DNA of 64,000 nt from Spirochaetales bacterium (GCA_016839055.1 JAEKNX010000008.1:62001-126000), one strand, 5' to 3'. Shown: positions 20,771 through 30,237, counted from the stretch's first letter. Numbers and translations are program-made. Notes: generated by a model not told the origin, from the sequence alone.

Positions 20771-21208
20771 ATGGAACAAAACTTACTAAAAGCATCTGCA
20801 GTACTGCTCAACCAGAAAGCGAAATTTAGATGCAGTGTCAACGGAAAACCACCAATCATATCAGATTATACTCCTCCCCATGGGGACGGAGAAGGCTACA
20901 CATCACTCGAGCTGATGCTGCTGAGTCTTGCATCCTGTTTTGCATCAACTGTAAAATTCATCCTGACAGGACCAATGAAAAAGACAGTCTCTGCAATTAA
21001 TGCAACAGCCAAGGGAGAAAGGCGAAGGGAGCACCCGACCTGCTTTGAGAAAATCGAACTTTTTCTTGATATTAATGCTGACTGCCTGCGAGCAGAGGAG
21101 TTAGAAAATGTGATCAATGCAGCTGAAGAATCAATCTGCCCGGTTTATGCAATGCTCCGGGGAAATGTTGAAATCGTGGTAAAATATAAAATCAAAGAGA
21201 AGGTATAG
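20771..21208 (+). CDS. OsmC-family protein
   Basis: GEGYTSLELMLLSLASCFASTVKFIL...ICPVYAML with two Cys; start at GAGAGG-preceded ATG. Confidence 0.88.
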   Translation: MEQNLLKASAVLLNQKAKFRCSVNGKPPIISDYTPPHGDGEGYTSLELMLLSLASCFASTVKFILTGPMKKTVSAINATAKGERRREHPTCFEKIELFLDINADCLRAEELENVINAAEESICPVYAMLRGNVEIVVKYKIKEKV

Positions 21209-21209
21209 C

Positions 21210-21740
21210 ATGGATAAGTTAAATGAAAATACAATTCAACCGAAACTCAAGACAGCGGCAGTCTGCGGACTATTCTGCCCCTCCTGCAGCCTGTATATTG
21301 CCACTAAGGAAGAACCGGCAAGACTTGAGCTGTTAATACAGAATTTCGGTCGACCAAAAGAAGAACTACAGTGTGAGGGCTGCAGATCGGATAAGCTATC
21401 ATTCTACTGCAGAACATGCGTAATGAAAAAATGCACCGCAGAACGAGGCTTTGAATTCTGCAGCGAATGCGGCGACTATCCCTGTAAAGACATCAAGGCT
21501 TTTCAGGAAGAAATGCCGCACAGGGCTGAATTATGGAACTCGCTTGAGCAGATTAAGGCTGAGGGCTGGAAAAACTGGTTTGCTTATATGACGGCGATGA
21601 CGTCCTGTCATAAATGCGGCACAATCAACTCCGCATACGAACCTGTCTGCCGAAGTTGCGGAGGGCAACCTTCAAGCAACTATGCAGAAAAGCATAAAGA
21701 TCTGATTGCCGCCCATATTAATAAGCTGAAAAAACCTTAA
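21210..21740 (+). CDS. DUF3795-type Cys-rich protein with C-terminal zinc ribbon
   Basis: AVCGLFCPSCSLYIATK...CEGCRSDKLSFYCRTCVMKKCTAERGFEFCSECGDYPC; CHKCGTINSAYEPVCRSCGG. Confidence 0.85.
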   Translation: MDKLNENTIQPKLKTAAVCGLFCPSCSLYIATKEEPARLELLIQNFGRPKEELQCEGCRSDKLSFYCRTCVMKKCTAERGFEFCSECGDYPCKDIKAFQEEMPHRAELWNSLEQIKAEGWKNWFAYMTAMTSCHKCGTINSAYEPVCRSCGGQPSSNYAEKHKDLIAAHINKLKKP

Positions 21741-22540
21741 GCTCCAAGGATACGGAGTTTTCCTTCAGATTTAAACCTTTTAACCCTGGTAATGAAATCA
21801 TCATGGTCGGGAGCTTTTACCTGATTATTATACATATTATCTATCTGCAGGATTACAGACATTTCGGCCGAATAGTCTCTAACAGCGGCCTTTTCACTAT
21901 TCTCAATTACTTCAATATCGTAGAGGATGTCTTTTCGATCATTCGCCACTATGAATCCGGCATATGAACGGCAATCGCAGATGGAACCGGGATGAATCAG
22001 CGAGCATCGGTCATTCATGTGTTCCTGTGCAATTTTGCGGGCCCTGTGAAGATTCACTTTTACCGCACTTTCCCCGATTTCCAGAATTTCAGCGGTTTCC
22101 GAGGTAGAAAAACTCAGCATAACCCGTAGGGTATATACGGCGCGATATTTTGACGGCATACAGTTCATAAACATCTGAAGACAGGTTTCACGCGTCAGCG
22201 CAGTCAGCACTTCATCCTCAACACGTCCGAAACTGTTTATGTGACCATAAAAATCCTGCTGACTGATGCCGTGCTCCTCAGTATACTCTATTACAGGCAG
22301 CTTTCGGCATTCTCTGTAAAAACGTTTAGCCGTATTAAGCACTATCCTATACAGCCAGGTATAAACTGAGCTTTGGTTCCTGAATTTCTCATAAGCCTTA
22401 TAGGCGTTAATGAAAGCTGACTGCATAACATCCTCAGAATCTTCCCTATTCCCGGTCATCCGGAATGCTAGGGTGTAGAGCCTCTGGTAGTGCTGTTTAT
22501 AGATTGAATCAAAATCTGTCATAGTGTAATTTTCTTTCAC
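21737..22540 (-). CDS. ECF-type RNA polymerase sigma factor with Cys-containing C-terminal extension (start may be 22522)
   Basis: Region 2 LAFRMTGNREDSEDVMQSAFINAYKAYEKFR; sigma4 HTH; extension CSLIHPGSICDCRSY. Confidence 0.9.
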   Translation of the reverse strand: MKENYTMTDFDSIYKQHYQRLYTLAFRMTGNREDSEDVMQSAFINAYKAYEKFRNQSSVYTWLYRIVLNTAKRFYRECRKLPVIEYTEEHGISQQDFYGHINSFGRVEDEVLTALTRETCLQMFMNCMPSKYRAVYTLRVMLSFSTSETAEILEIGESAVKVNLHRARKIAQEHMNDRCSLIHPGSICDCRSYAGFIVANDRKDILYDIEVIENSEKAAVRDYSAEMSVILQIDNMYNNQVKAPDHDDFITRVKRFKSEGKLRILGA

Positions 22541-22645
22541 GAGGCAGGATGGTCCATTTTCATATAGAGTCTTCCTTTTTCAAGTCCGGCATCGGATGCT
22601 TGGAACATTTCATATGACCATTTTACACTAATTTTAGAATTTCTG

Positions 22646-22693
22646 TTGACAAAAATATCATCGTGATCAATACTAATTGTAATAATTACAATT
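22646..22693 (+). promoter_or_regulatory. Rubrerythrin promoter (TTGACA-N17-AATACT) with abutting PerR-like palindrome AATTGTAAT-A-ATTACAATT
   Basis: Perfect 9-1-9 palindrome 22675-22693, one mismatch per half relative to the PerR consensus TTATAATnATTATAA. Confidence 0.8.
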
Positions 22694-22724
22694 TTATAAC
22701 CATTATAAACAGGAGAGAAACTCT

Positions 22725-23270
22725 ATGAAGAAATTTGTATGTTCAGTATGTGGATATAGTCATGTGGGCGAAGAAGCACCGGCAAAATGTCCTCAATGCG
22801 GCGCGGCTAGAGAAAAATTCAATGAACAGATAGCGGGAGCCGAACTTGTATGGGCCGACGAGCATAGAATCGGTGTGGCACAGGGCCTGGATGCGGAAAT
22901 CGTTCAGGGTTTAAAAGATAACTTTATGGGAGAATGCACCGAAGTAGGCATGTACCTCGCGATGAGCAGACAGGCTGACAGAGAAGGATTTCCTGAAGTT
23001 GCCGAAGCTTACAAGAGAATTGCCTTCGAAGAAGCCGAACACGCTTCAAAATTCGCCGAACTTCTGGGCGAGGTTGTTTCACCTGACACCAAGAAAAACC
23101 TCGAACTCAGAGTCGCCGCCGAACACGGCGCAACCCAGGGTAAACTCGAGTTGGCTAAAAGAGCAAAAGAACTCGGATACGACGCGATTCATGATACTGT
23201 TCATGAGATGTGTAAAGACGAAGCCCGCCACGGTTCAGCCTTCCAGGGGCTTCTTAAGAGATACTTCTAA
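22725..23270 (+). CDS. Reverse rubrerythrin (N-terminal rubredoxin-like, C-terminal ferritin-like); probable NAD(P)H peroxidase
   Basis: [24 protein letters not shown] then EAEHASKF...DEARHGSAF diiron motifs. Confidence 0.95.
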   Translation: MKKFVCSVCGYSHVGEEAPAKCPQCGAAREKFNEQIAGAELVWADEHRIGVAQGLDAEIVQGLKDNFMGECTEVGMYLAMSRQADREGFPEVAEAYKRIAFEEAEHASKFAELLGEVVSPDTKKNLELRVAAEHGATQGKLELAKRAKELGYDAIHDTVHEMCKDEARHGSAFQGLLKRYF

Positions 23271-23329
23271 TCAATTCAGATATACCGGCTTCATCACATA
23301 AGATGCGGCCGGGACATTGAGGGCAAATA

Positions 23330-23725
23330 ATGGCAACAGCAGAACTGCTTAGAGAACACGATGTAAAACCGACAATAGTCCGGTTGAAGATATATGATTA
23401 TCTAATTACGCAAAAGAACCATCCGACCGCCGATACTGTATACAAATCACTCCTCGGTGAAATGCCCACCCTTTCTAAAACATCGGTCTATAATACCATG
23501 GATCTTTTTGCTGAAAAAAATCTAATTCAGGCAATTACGATTGAAGAAAACGAAACCAGATTTGACGCGGACACCTCCGACCACGGCCACTTCAAATGCA
23601 TAAACTGCGGAGAGGTATTCGACTTCAATGTTGATTTATCTGAAATGATGCACAGTCTTCCGAAAGATTTCAGCATTAAAGAGCGTCATGTTTATTTCAA
23701 AGGAACATGCCCCGCCTGCAGCTGA
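23330..23725 (+). CDS. perR: Fur-family regulator, PerR type
   Basis: LSKTSVYNTMDLFAEKNLI; HGHFKCINCGEVFDF with Asp at the PerR-type position; CPAC. Confidence 0.9.
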   Translation: MATAELLREHDVKPTIVRLKIYDYLITQKNHPTADTVYKSLLGEMPTLSKTSVYNTMDLFAEKNLIQAITIEENETRFDADTSDHGHFKCINCGEVFDFNVDLSEMMHSLPKDFSIKERHVYFKGTCPACS

Positions 23726-23735
23726 AAGAAACCAG

Positions 23736-24635
23736 TCAGCGGCGCTTTTTCAGCTGTACAAGAACTGCACCCGCCGATGCGACAACCATTCCTGCAATCT
23801 TGAACGCAGTCAGCTCCTCGCCGAGAAAGAACCAGGCAAGGACTGCAATCTGAATCAGCATGGTTCCGTTTATTACACTCGATTCCATCGCGGTCAATGT
23901 CCGGAGGGTCCTGTTCCAGAGAGTAAAAGCAAAGGCAGTGTTTACGGCAGCGAGCCAGATTAAGGCAAGCCAGGACGAAGGAGATAGACGCGGAAATCCG
24001 TCCCGAATTATTCCAGCCGAAGTCAAAATCACCGAGCCTATTCCCATACTGACCACGGTAATGGTGAGAGGACTCAAGGTCTTTCGGCTGTTTAGCCTGC
24101 GTCCGAGAACGGATGAAAACGCATTGGCAAGCACCCCGAGAGCCATAACAGCAATCCCCTTCCCTTGAGCCGAGACTGAAGCTGATGGAAAAAAGAAAAT
24201 TCCTGTTCCCCCAAGAAACAGAAGAATGCCGCCAATTTGCCTGAGTGAAGGTCTCTCCTTCAGAACAACTGCTCCGAGGGCAACCACAACAAGCGGTGTA
24301 AAATTGAGCATCAGGCTGACAGTCGCGGAAGGAAGAAGCGACAGACCGACAAACTGCGCACCCTGGGTTATCACATAGAAGGTCAATCCGAGCAGCAGCA
24401 GATTAAGCCAGGTGGCTCTGTTAATCGATCCCAGCTCTACCCGGTATTTCCTGCCCGACAGAAAGGGAAGCAGGCAGACTGAAGCCATGAGATATCTGAG
24501 ACCCGCAAAGGTGAGCGGAGGGATTTCAATAAGCATCTTTTTTATAATGACAAAGGAGGTCGACCATAAAAATGTAACAAGAAGCGCCTGAAGGACGGCA
24601 AAAGTGTGATGCTTTTCCTCTTGACTCGCCATCAA
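23736..24635 (-). CDS. DMT-superfamily (EamA) transporter
   Basis: Two EamA repeats, ten hydrophobic segments. Confidence 0.9.
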   Translation of the reverse strand: MMASQEEKHHTFAVLQALLVTFLWSTSFVIIKKMLIEIPPLTFAGLRYLMASVCLLPFLSGRKYRVELGSINRATWLNLLLLGLTFYVITQGAQFVGLSLLPSATVSLMLNFTPLVVVALGAVVLKERPSLRQIGGILLFLGGTGIFFFPSASVSAQGKGIAVMALGVLANAFSSVLGRRLNSRKTLSPLTITVVSMGIGSVILTSAGIIRDGFPRLSPSSWLALIWLAAVNTAFAFTLWNRTLRTLTAMESSVINGTMLIQIAVLAWFFLGEELTAFKIAGMVVASAGAVLVQLKKRR

Positions 24636-25544
24636 CTACAAGCCTTGAGAGACCGAATGTCCACGTTCGACCTTCAATTGGAACATATTTTTACGCTTAT
24701 AACGTTTTCTATACTGCCTCGGCGTCTGCTTCGTCTCTATAGAAAACTGTCGGTTAAAATTAGAAAGATTATTAAATCCGACCTGAAAACAAATTGCATT
24801 AATAGGCATATCGGTCTGAATAAGAGATTTACATGCGGCGTTAATCCTGACAGCATTTAGATACTTAATAAATGTAGTATTCATGGTCCTCCTGAATAAC
24901 CTGCACAATGAAGGCACACTTAAATTGGCCACATCAGCTGCATCGCATAGAGAAATATCCTCATAATAATTCTGAAAAACAAGCTGCCTCACCTTCTCTA
25001 TTTCAGTAAGTTCAGCAAGAGGCTGTTCACCGGATTCCGAATCCGCATAAAGGATCTTATCCTCTTCATCCTTGCTCAACAGGTCAATTATCTTAAGAAG
25101 ATCTATAAATCCAGGCAGCCCGAAGTCCTCTTCTAGAGAAGTAATTATTTCCAAAACGGCCGTCGTTGTCTTTAAGGAAAACAAAATGCCGTCCCTGGCC
25201 CTTTTAAAAAGCCGATAAACTGGGGGAAACTCATTCCGGGACAGATGCTCCAGGCCTATCCGGCTCTTTGAAAACTGAATTATCACCGATTCAAAGAAGG
25301 CTCCGCTCTGATCCAGATCAGAAGCAAAAGCATGGGGAACATCAGGACCTATGAGGACCATATGAAGGTTTTCATAATCGACAACATTTCTTCCGACAAA
25401 CAACTGCCCACTACCGCGCATTATCAGGGTAATTTCATACTCATGATGATAATGCCAGTCGAAATACAGCCTTCGCCCAACCCTTTTCTGAAAATAAAAA
25501 GGCAGGCCGGGAGAAGGATAGACTTTTTCAAATTTCGCATCCAT
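24636..25544 (-). CDS. AraC-family transcriptional regulator with N-terminal cupin
   Basis: DWHYHHEYEITLIMRGSGQLFVG; AADVANLSVPSLCRLFRRTMNTTFIKYLNAVRINAACKSLIQTDMPINAICFQVGFNNLSNFNRQF. Confidence 0.93.
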   Translation of the reverse strand: MDAKFEKVYPSPGLPFYFQKRVGRRLYFDWHYHHEYEITLIMRGSGQLFVGRNVVDYENLHMVLIGPDVPHAFASDLDQSGAFFESVIIQFSKSRIGLEHLSRNEFPPVYRLFKRARDGILFSLKTTTAVLEIITSLEEDFGLPGFIDLLKIIDLLSKDEEDKILYADSESGEQPLAELTEIEKVRQLVFQNYYEDISLCDAADVANLSVPSLCRLFRRTMNTTFIKYLNAVRINAACKSLIQTDMPINAICFQVGFNNLSNFNRQFSIETKQTPRQYRKRYKRKNMFQLKVERGHSVSQGL

Positions 25545-25690
25545 CTATTTTTCTAAAATTGTACCATGTTTCAATTACCGGTCAATGAAAATACCCTCAG
25601 AATGATAAAAAAGTATCAGTCAAACCCAAAAATCAATAATTTCCATGAAGTTTCTGCGTCATCCTGTTGTAAAATTATATTAAATAAAAA

Positions 25691-27073
25691 ATGGAGGCTG
25701 TTATGAAAAAAATAATTCTTACATTCATGATTATCCTGCTTGTTTCAATGATTATGATCACCGGATGCGCGAAAGAAGAAAAGGCCGCTGTGGGCCCGGT
25801 GGAAATTGAATTCTGGACAACAGAAACCCAGTCAGATCGAATGTCGACTATTCAGGTTCTGGTCGACTCATTTCAGATAATGTATCCTGAAATCACAATC
25901 AAGCTGATTCCTGTGGATGAAAACGACATGCCTACACAGATCAATGCGGCAGCCGCTGCGGGAACCCTGCCCGCAATAATCGAATGCGCCGCTGAAAATG
26001 CTGTGGCTTTCGGGTCGGAAGGATTCCTTGACTCTGCCGCCGCTACGGCTCTCATCAATGAAATCGGGGCCGACAAGTTTTACGCCGGCACTTTAAAACT
26101 CAATTCAAGCGGAAGCGGTGAATATTACGGTATACCCTATCACGGATGGGTTCAGGGGCTATGGTACAGGGCAGACTGGTTTGAGGAAGCAGGACTGAAT
26201 CCTCCGTCTACCTGGAAAGATATTGAGAAAGCGGCAAAATACTTTTACAAACCTGATGAAAATAAATACGGAATACTCGTCGGAACAAAGGATGAAGCTT
26301 ATGCAGAGCAGTGTTTTACCCAGTTTGCCATGTCCAATAACGCGAGTCTGTTCGATAAAAACGGAAAGCTGATTTTCAACTCTCCGGAGATGAAAGAAAC
26401 CATAGAGTTCTATTCAAAAATCGCTAAATACAATCCTCCAGGCCCCCAGACCTGGAGAGCTCGGGATTATTATTTACAGGGCAAGATGGCCATGTTCTTT
26501 TATTCCACCTACATTATGGACGATCTCGCCCTCCAGGAAGTTGCAGCAGGCTCTCTTACCAGCGAAAACTTTAAAGATCTAGCGGGCTCCGATTTTAATC
26601 CGGAATTAGTTGAACACACCAGGCTCGCGTCGATCATCACCAATAAGAGTCCTGCAGGTTTCGGGGTCGTAGTATCCCTTGCAATGCCGAACCAAGGAGA
26701 TCCGGCAAAGACCGCGGCAGCGAAGAAATTCCTGCGCTATCTCTATACACCTAACGCCTATATTACATGGCTTCACATGGCCCCCGGCGGAATGAACCCT
26801 GTCCTAAAAGAGATAGCGGTCAATGAAAGATTCCAGAATGATCCAAAGGGAATTTTCAAACATTACGGCAAAGAAAAGATGGCCGAAATAATTCAGGGCC
26901 TGGATAAAATAGAGACATTCAGCATCGTCGAAGGCAACCGAATTGCAGCTGCAAGCAAAATCTATTCGCAGCAGATTATCCCTCAGATGCTCTACAAGAT
27001 CACCCAGGAGGGGATGAATGTTGATTCCGCAATGAAATGGGCCGAAGGTGAAATGAATAAACTGGCTGAATAA
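25691..27073 (+). CDS. Carbohydrate ABC transporter substrate-binding lipoprotein (SBP family 1)
   Basis: Lipobox MITGCAKEE; EIEFWTTETQSDR...GIPYHGWVQGLWYRADWFEEAGL. Confidence 0.95.
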   Translation: MEAVMKKIILTFMIILLVSMIMITGCAKEEKAAVGPVEIEFWTTETQSDRMSTIQVLVDSFQIMYPEITIKLIPVDENDMPTQINAAAAAGTLPAIIECAAENAVAFGSEGFLDSAAATALINEIGADKFYAGTLKLNSSGSGEYYGIPYHGWVQGLWYRADWFEEAGLNPPSTWKDIEKAAKYFYKPDENKYGILVGTKDEAYAEQCFTQFAMSNNASLFDKNGKLIFNSPEMKETIEFYSKIAKYNPPGPQTWRARDYYLQGKMAMFFYSTYIMDDLALQEVAAGSLTSENFKDLAGSDFNPELVEHTRLASIITNKSPAGFGVVVSLAMPNQGDPAKTAAAKKFLRYLYTPNAYITWLHMAPGGMNPVLKEIAVNERFQNDPKGIFKHYGKEKMAEIIQGLDKIETFSIVEGNRIAAASKIYSQQIIPQMLYKITQEGMNVDSAMKWAEGEMNKLAE

Positions 27074-27082
27074 TCTATTTGA

Positions 27083-27111
27083 TATTACGGCGGGATTATC
27101 CCGCCGTAATA
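27083..27111 (+). promoter_or_regulatory. Intercistronic hairpin (13-bp perfect stem, TTA loop) between SBP and permease genes
   Basis: TATTACGGCGGGA-TTA-TCCCGCCGTAATA; no T tract. Confidence 0.75.
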
Positions 27112-27124
27112 CACCGGAGAAATT

Positions 27125-28006
27125 ATGAGTATAGCTGTAAAAACCCTGAGCCTGAAGCAGAGAGAAGCCCGGTTTGGAAGAGTATTAATTGCTCCGGCGG
27201 TTATTATCATTGCCGCGCTGATTTTCTATCCGATTTTATATCAGATGTACATGAGTTTCTTCGACGTTAAACTTCTTGACCGAAGCGTTTTTGTCGGATT
27301 TGAAAACTACAGAGAAATTCTCACTGACTCATCCTTCTGGAAGGCGGTTTTCACAACAGCCGTCTATGTGTTCTTCACCGTTGCCGGAACAACCTTGACC
27401 GGACTCGGCGTGGCCCTTTTAATGAACAGGGATTTTCCTCTCCGAGGACTGGTAAGAAGCCTCATACTCCTTCCCTATGTTGCCCCGGTAATCTCGGTTG
27501 TCTATGCCTGGAAACAGATCTTCGATCCGGTAAACGGCATATTCATGCACCTAACCGTAGAAAAACTCCACCTCTTTGATGAACGCTTCAACCTTATCGG
27601 CTCCCCGGACAGCGCGCTGTGGATTGCAATAATCTTCAGTATCTGGAAAAACTTTCCGTTCACTTACCTGATGATCCTCTCGCGATTGCAGGCAGTAGAC
27701 ACCAGCCTCTATGAAGCCGCGGAAATAGACGGAGCCGGCGGCTGGCAGAAGTTCAAAGCCATCACCCTCCCGGAAGTCTATTTCGTGATGGGAGCTCTCA
27801 TCCTGCTCCGGATCATCTGGAACTTTTTCAAGTTCGAGGACATCTACCTGCTGGCCGATAATGTGAAAGTTCTGTCCATCTACACCTACTTCAAAGCCTT
27901 CGTAGGAACAATGGAACTGGGTACAGGTGCCGCCCTGGCCATCCTGCAGTTCAGCCTCCTTGTGCTATTAATCCTGTTCTATGTAAAGAGGGTACTCAAA
28001 TGGTAA
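27125..28006 (+). CDS. Carbohydrate ABC transporter permease (MalF-like)
   Basis: EAAEIDGAGGWQKFKAITLPEV motif, six TMs. Confidence 0.95.
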   Translation: MSIAVKTLSLKQREARFGRVLIAPAVIIIAALIFYPILYQMYMSFFDVKLLDRSVFVGFENYREILTDSSFWKAVFTTAVYVFFTVAGTTLTGLGVALLMNRDFPLRGLVRSLILLPYVAPVISVVYAWKQIFDPVNGIFMHLTVEKLHLFDERFNLIGSPDSALWIAIIFSIWKNFPFTYLMILSRLQAVDTSLYEAAEIDGAGGWQKFKAITLPEVYFVMGALILLRIIWNFFKFEDIYLLADNVKVLSIYTYFKAFVGTMELGTGAALAILQFSLLVLLILFYVKRVLKW

Positions 28007-28962
28007 AGAAAAAAAACATTTTCCGTTCGACCGGCATTTTGCTGCTGATACTGCTCGTAGTCCTTTTTTCAGTATTTCCTTTCATCCAGATGCTCTCTAC
28101 ATCCCTTAAATATCAATGGGATTGGGGGAATCCCTCGCTGATACCTACCAAGATAAACCTCGAAGCCTATAAAGAACTGCTCAATATCGGACAGGCGGAA
28201 AAGAACATTCCCGACTCAATCAAAAACCTTCTCGATGAGAATCCGGAACTGACGACCGAACAGAGAAAACAGATTCTAAGCAAATACGCAAGCACCGGTG
28301 ATGTGTTTCCATTCATGAATTATTTCAGAAACTCCCTTCTATTGTCCTTTTCCGCCGCGTTTCTTTCACTCGTGCTTGCCGTGTTCGGCGCCTATTCCTT
28401 CTCCAGAACCAAATACAGGGGAAGAGGAGTAATCCAGCGGGGTGTATTATTCGTCTATATGTTCGGCGGCATCATCCTGCTCGTACCCTTATTCAAACTA
28501 GCGGTAGCCGTGGGCCTGGCAAGAACACCCTCCGGCAGCTTTCTTGCGCTTCTGATTATTTACATAGTACAGACCCTGCCGGTTTCCCTCTACATGCTCG
28601 GAAATTATTTCAGGACTATTCCTTTATCGATCGAAGAATCAGCCCTAATGGAGGGCTGCTCACGATTCGGCACAATTTGGAGGATAATCATTCCCTTGTC
28701 TATCTCAGCGATTGTTACCGTATTCATCTACTCATTCATGATTGCCTGGAACGAATATTTATATGTGTCGGTGTTCTTAAAATCCTACAAAGACCTCTAT
28801 ACTCTCCCTATCGGACTCCGCGCGCTTTTTGTTTCTAAAAACGCCATCTGGGATCGGATAATGGCGGCATCGATGCTGACGGCTGTGCCTGTAGTCATTC
28901 TCTTCATGACTATCCAGAAGAACCTTATTTCCGGGATGAGCGCCGGAGGGGTCAAAGAATAA
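28000..28962 (+). CDS. Carbohydrate ABC transporter permease (MalG-like) with extended TM1-TM2 loop
   Basis: EESALMEGCSRFGTIWRIIIPLS motif; NIGQAEKNIPDSIKNLLDENPELTTEQRKQILSKYASTGDVF insert. Confidence 0.94.
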   Translation: MVKKKNIFRSTGILLLILLVVLFSVFPFIQMLSTSLKYQWDWGNPSLIPTKINLEAYKELLNIGQAEKNIPDSIKNLLDENPELTTEQRKQILSKYASTGDVFPFMNYFRNSLLLSFSAAFLSLVLAVFGAYSFSRTKYRGRGVIQRGVLFVYMFGGIILLVPLFKLAVAVGLARTPSGSFLALLIIYIVQTLPVSLYMLGNYFRTIPLSIEESALMEGCSRFGTIWRIIIPLSISAIVTVFIYSFMIAWNEYLYVSVFLKSYKDLYTLPIGLRALFVSKNAIWDRIMAASMLTAVPVVILFMTIQKNLISGMSAGGVKE

Positions 28963-28985
28963 AAGCAGGAGGCGCAGGGGGATTT

Positions 28986-29017
28986 TATTTTCTTAACCGC
29001 ATATTTTCTTAACCACA
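28986..29017. repeat. Tandem 16-bp direct repeat TATTTTCTTAACC(G/A)CA
   Basis: Two adjacent copies read directly, upstream of the BMP operon. Confidence 0.6.
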
Positions 29018-29079
29018 CTTGATTTATGTGTCTGCGGAGGGTAAAATATTCTTTAATTTTTCCAAAAGGAGCATTTAAA

Positions 29080-30186
29080 ATGAAGAAAAACAGGGTAGTA
29101 CTCGTACTGGTGGCACTTCTTCTTATCAGCCTGCCAGTTTTCGCCGGCGGATCACAGGAAGAAGCAGTAGCAGAAACTGAAAATTCTGCATTCAAGGTAG
29201 CATTCGTCTACATCGGAATCCCCGGTGATCTCGGATGGACCTTCGAGCATGACAGAGGCAGACTTGCCGCTGTTAAAGCTCTCGGTGACAAGATTGAGAC
29301 GGCCTATGTTGAAAATGTACCTGAAGGACCGGACGCAACCAGAGTAATCAGGCAGTTCGCGCAGAAGGGATTCAACATGATCTTCACAACCTCTTTCGGA
29401 TACATGGATCCGACTCTCGAGGTTGCCGCAGAATATCCCGATGTAGTATTCGAACATTGTTCAGGCTACAAGACATCTGACAACACCGCTAATTACTTTG
29501 GCCGGATTTACCAGTCAAGATACTTGAGCGGCATGGTCGCAGGCTCTGCGACAAAGTCAAACGTTATTGGATATGTAGGAGCCTTCCCTATCCCCGAAGT
29601 CGTCAGAGGAATTAATGCCTTTACAATCGGTGTCCTGAAAACAAATCCTAAAGCCGTAGTCAAGGTTGTCTGGACCAATACCTGGTACGACCCCGTTAAA
29701 GAGCGTGAAGCAGCGGTTGCCCTCCTCGATTCTGGCGCAGACGTAATTGCTCAGCACCAGGATACAACCGAACCCCAGAAGGCGGCCCAGGAACGTGGTC
29801 TCTATTCAATAGGCTACCATTCCGACATGGCGGGCTTTGTAGGCGATTCAGTACTTGTAAGTGCAATGTGGGAATTCGGTCCCTTCTATACCGAAAGAAT
29901 CGAAGCCGCAATGAACGGCAGTTGGAAATCACAGTCATACTGGGGAGGCCTCGCCGACGGTATTGTCAAACTCTCCGACTTCAGCCCGCTTGTTTCAGAG
30001 GATGTGAAAAAACTTGTCCTTGCTGAAAAGAAAAAAATAGAATCAGGAAGCTGGGACGTATTCAACGGTCCAGTGATGAATCAGTCCGGCAAAACCGTCA
30101 TTGCAGCCGGAAGCGTACCCGCCGACGGAGATCTGCTCGGAATGAGCTATTTCGTTAAAGGCGTAGTAGGTACTGTTAATCAGTAA
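29080..30186 (+). CDS. BMP-family ABC transporter substrate-binding protein (nucleoside/purine type)
   Basis: FKVAFVYIGIPGDLGWTFEHDRGR...FAQKGFNMIFTTSFGYMDPTLEVA; start at AAAGGAG-preceded ATG. Confidence 0.93.
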   Translation: MKKNRVVLVLVALLLISLPVFAGGSQEEAVAETENSAFKVAFVYIGIPGDLGWTFEHDRGRLAAVKALGDKIETAYVENVPEGPDATRVIRQFAQKGFNMIFTTSFGYMDPTLEVAAEYPDVVFEHCSGYKTSDNTANYFGRIYQSRYLSGMVAGSATKSNVIGYVGAFPIPEVVRGINAFTIGVLKTNPKAVVKVVWTNTWYDPVKEREAAVALLDSGADVIAQHQDTTEPQKAAQERGLYSIGYHSDMAGFVGDSVLVSAMWEFGPFYTERIEAAMNGSWKSQSYWGGLADGIVKLSDFSPLVSEDVKKLVLAEKKKIESGSWDVFNGPVMNQSGKTVIAAGSVPADGDLLGMSYFVKGVVGTVNQ

Positions 30187-30192
30187 AATATC

Positions 30193-30215
30193 AGCCCGGC
30201 ATTAAAGGCCGGGCT
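30193..30215 (+). terminator. Intercistronic attenuator-like hairpin AGCCCGGC-N7-GCCGGGCT
   Basis: Perfect 8-bp GC-rich stem followed by TCTTC between SBP and ATPase genes. Confidence 0.6.
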
Positions 30216-30237
30216 TCTTCATTACCAAGGATTCCAA

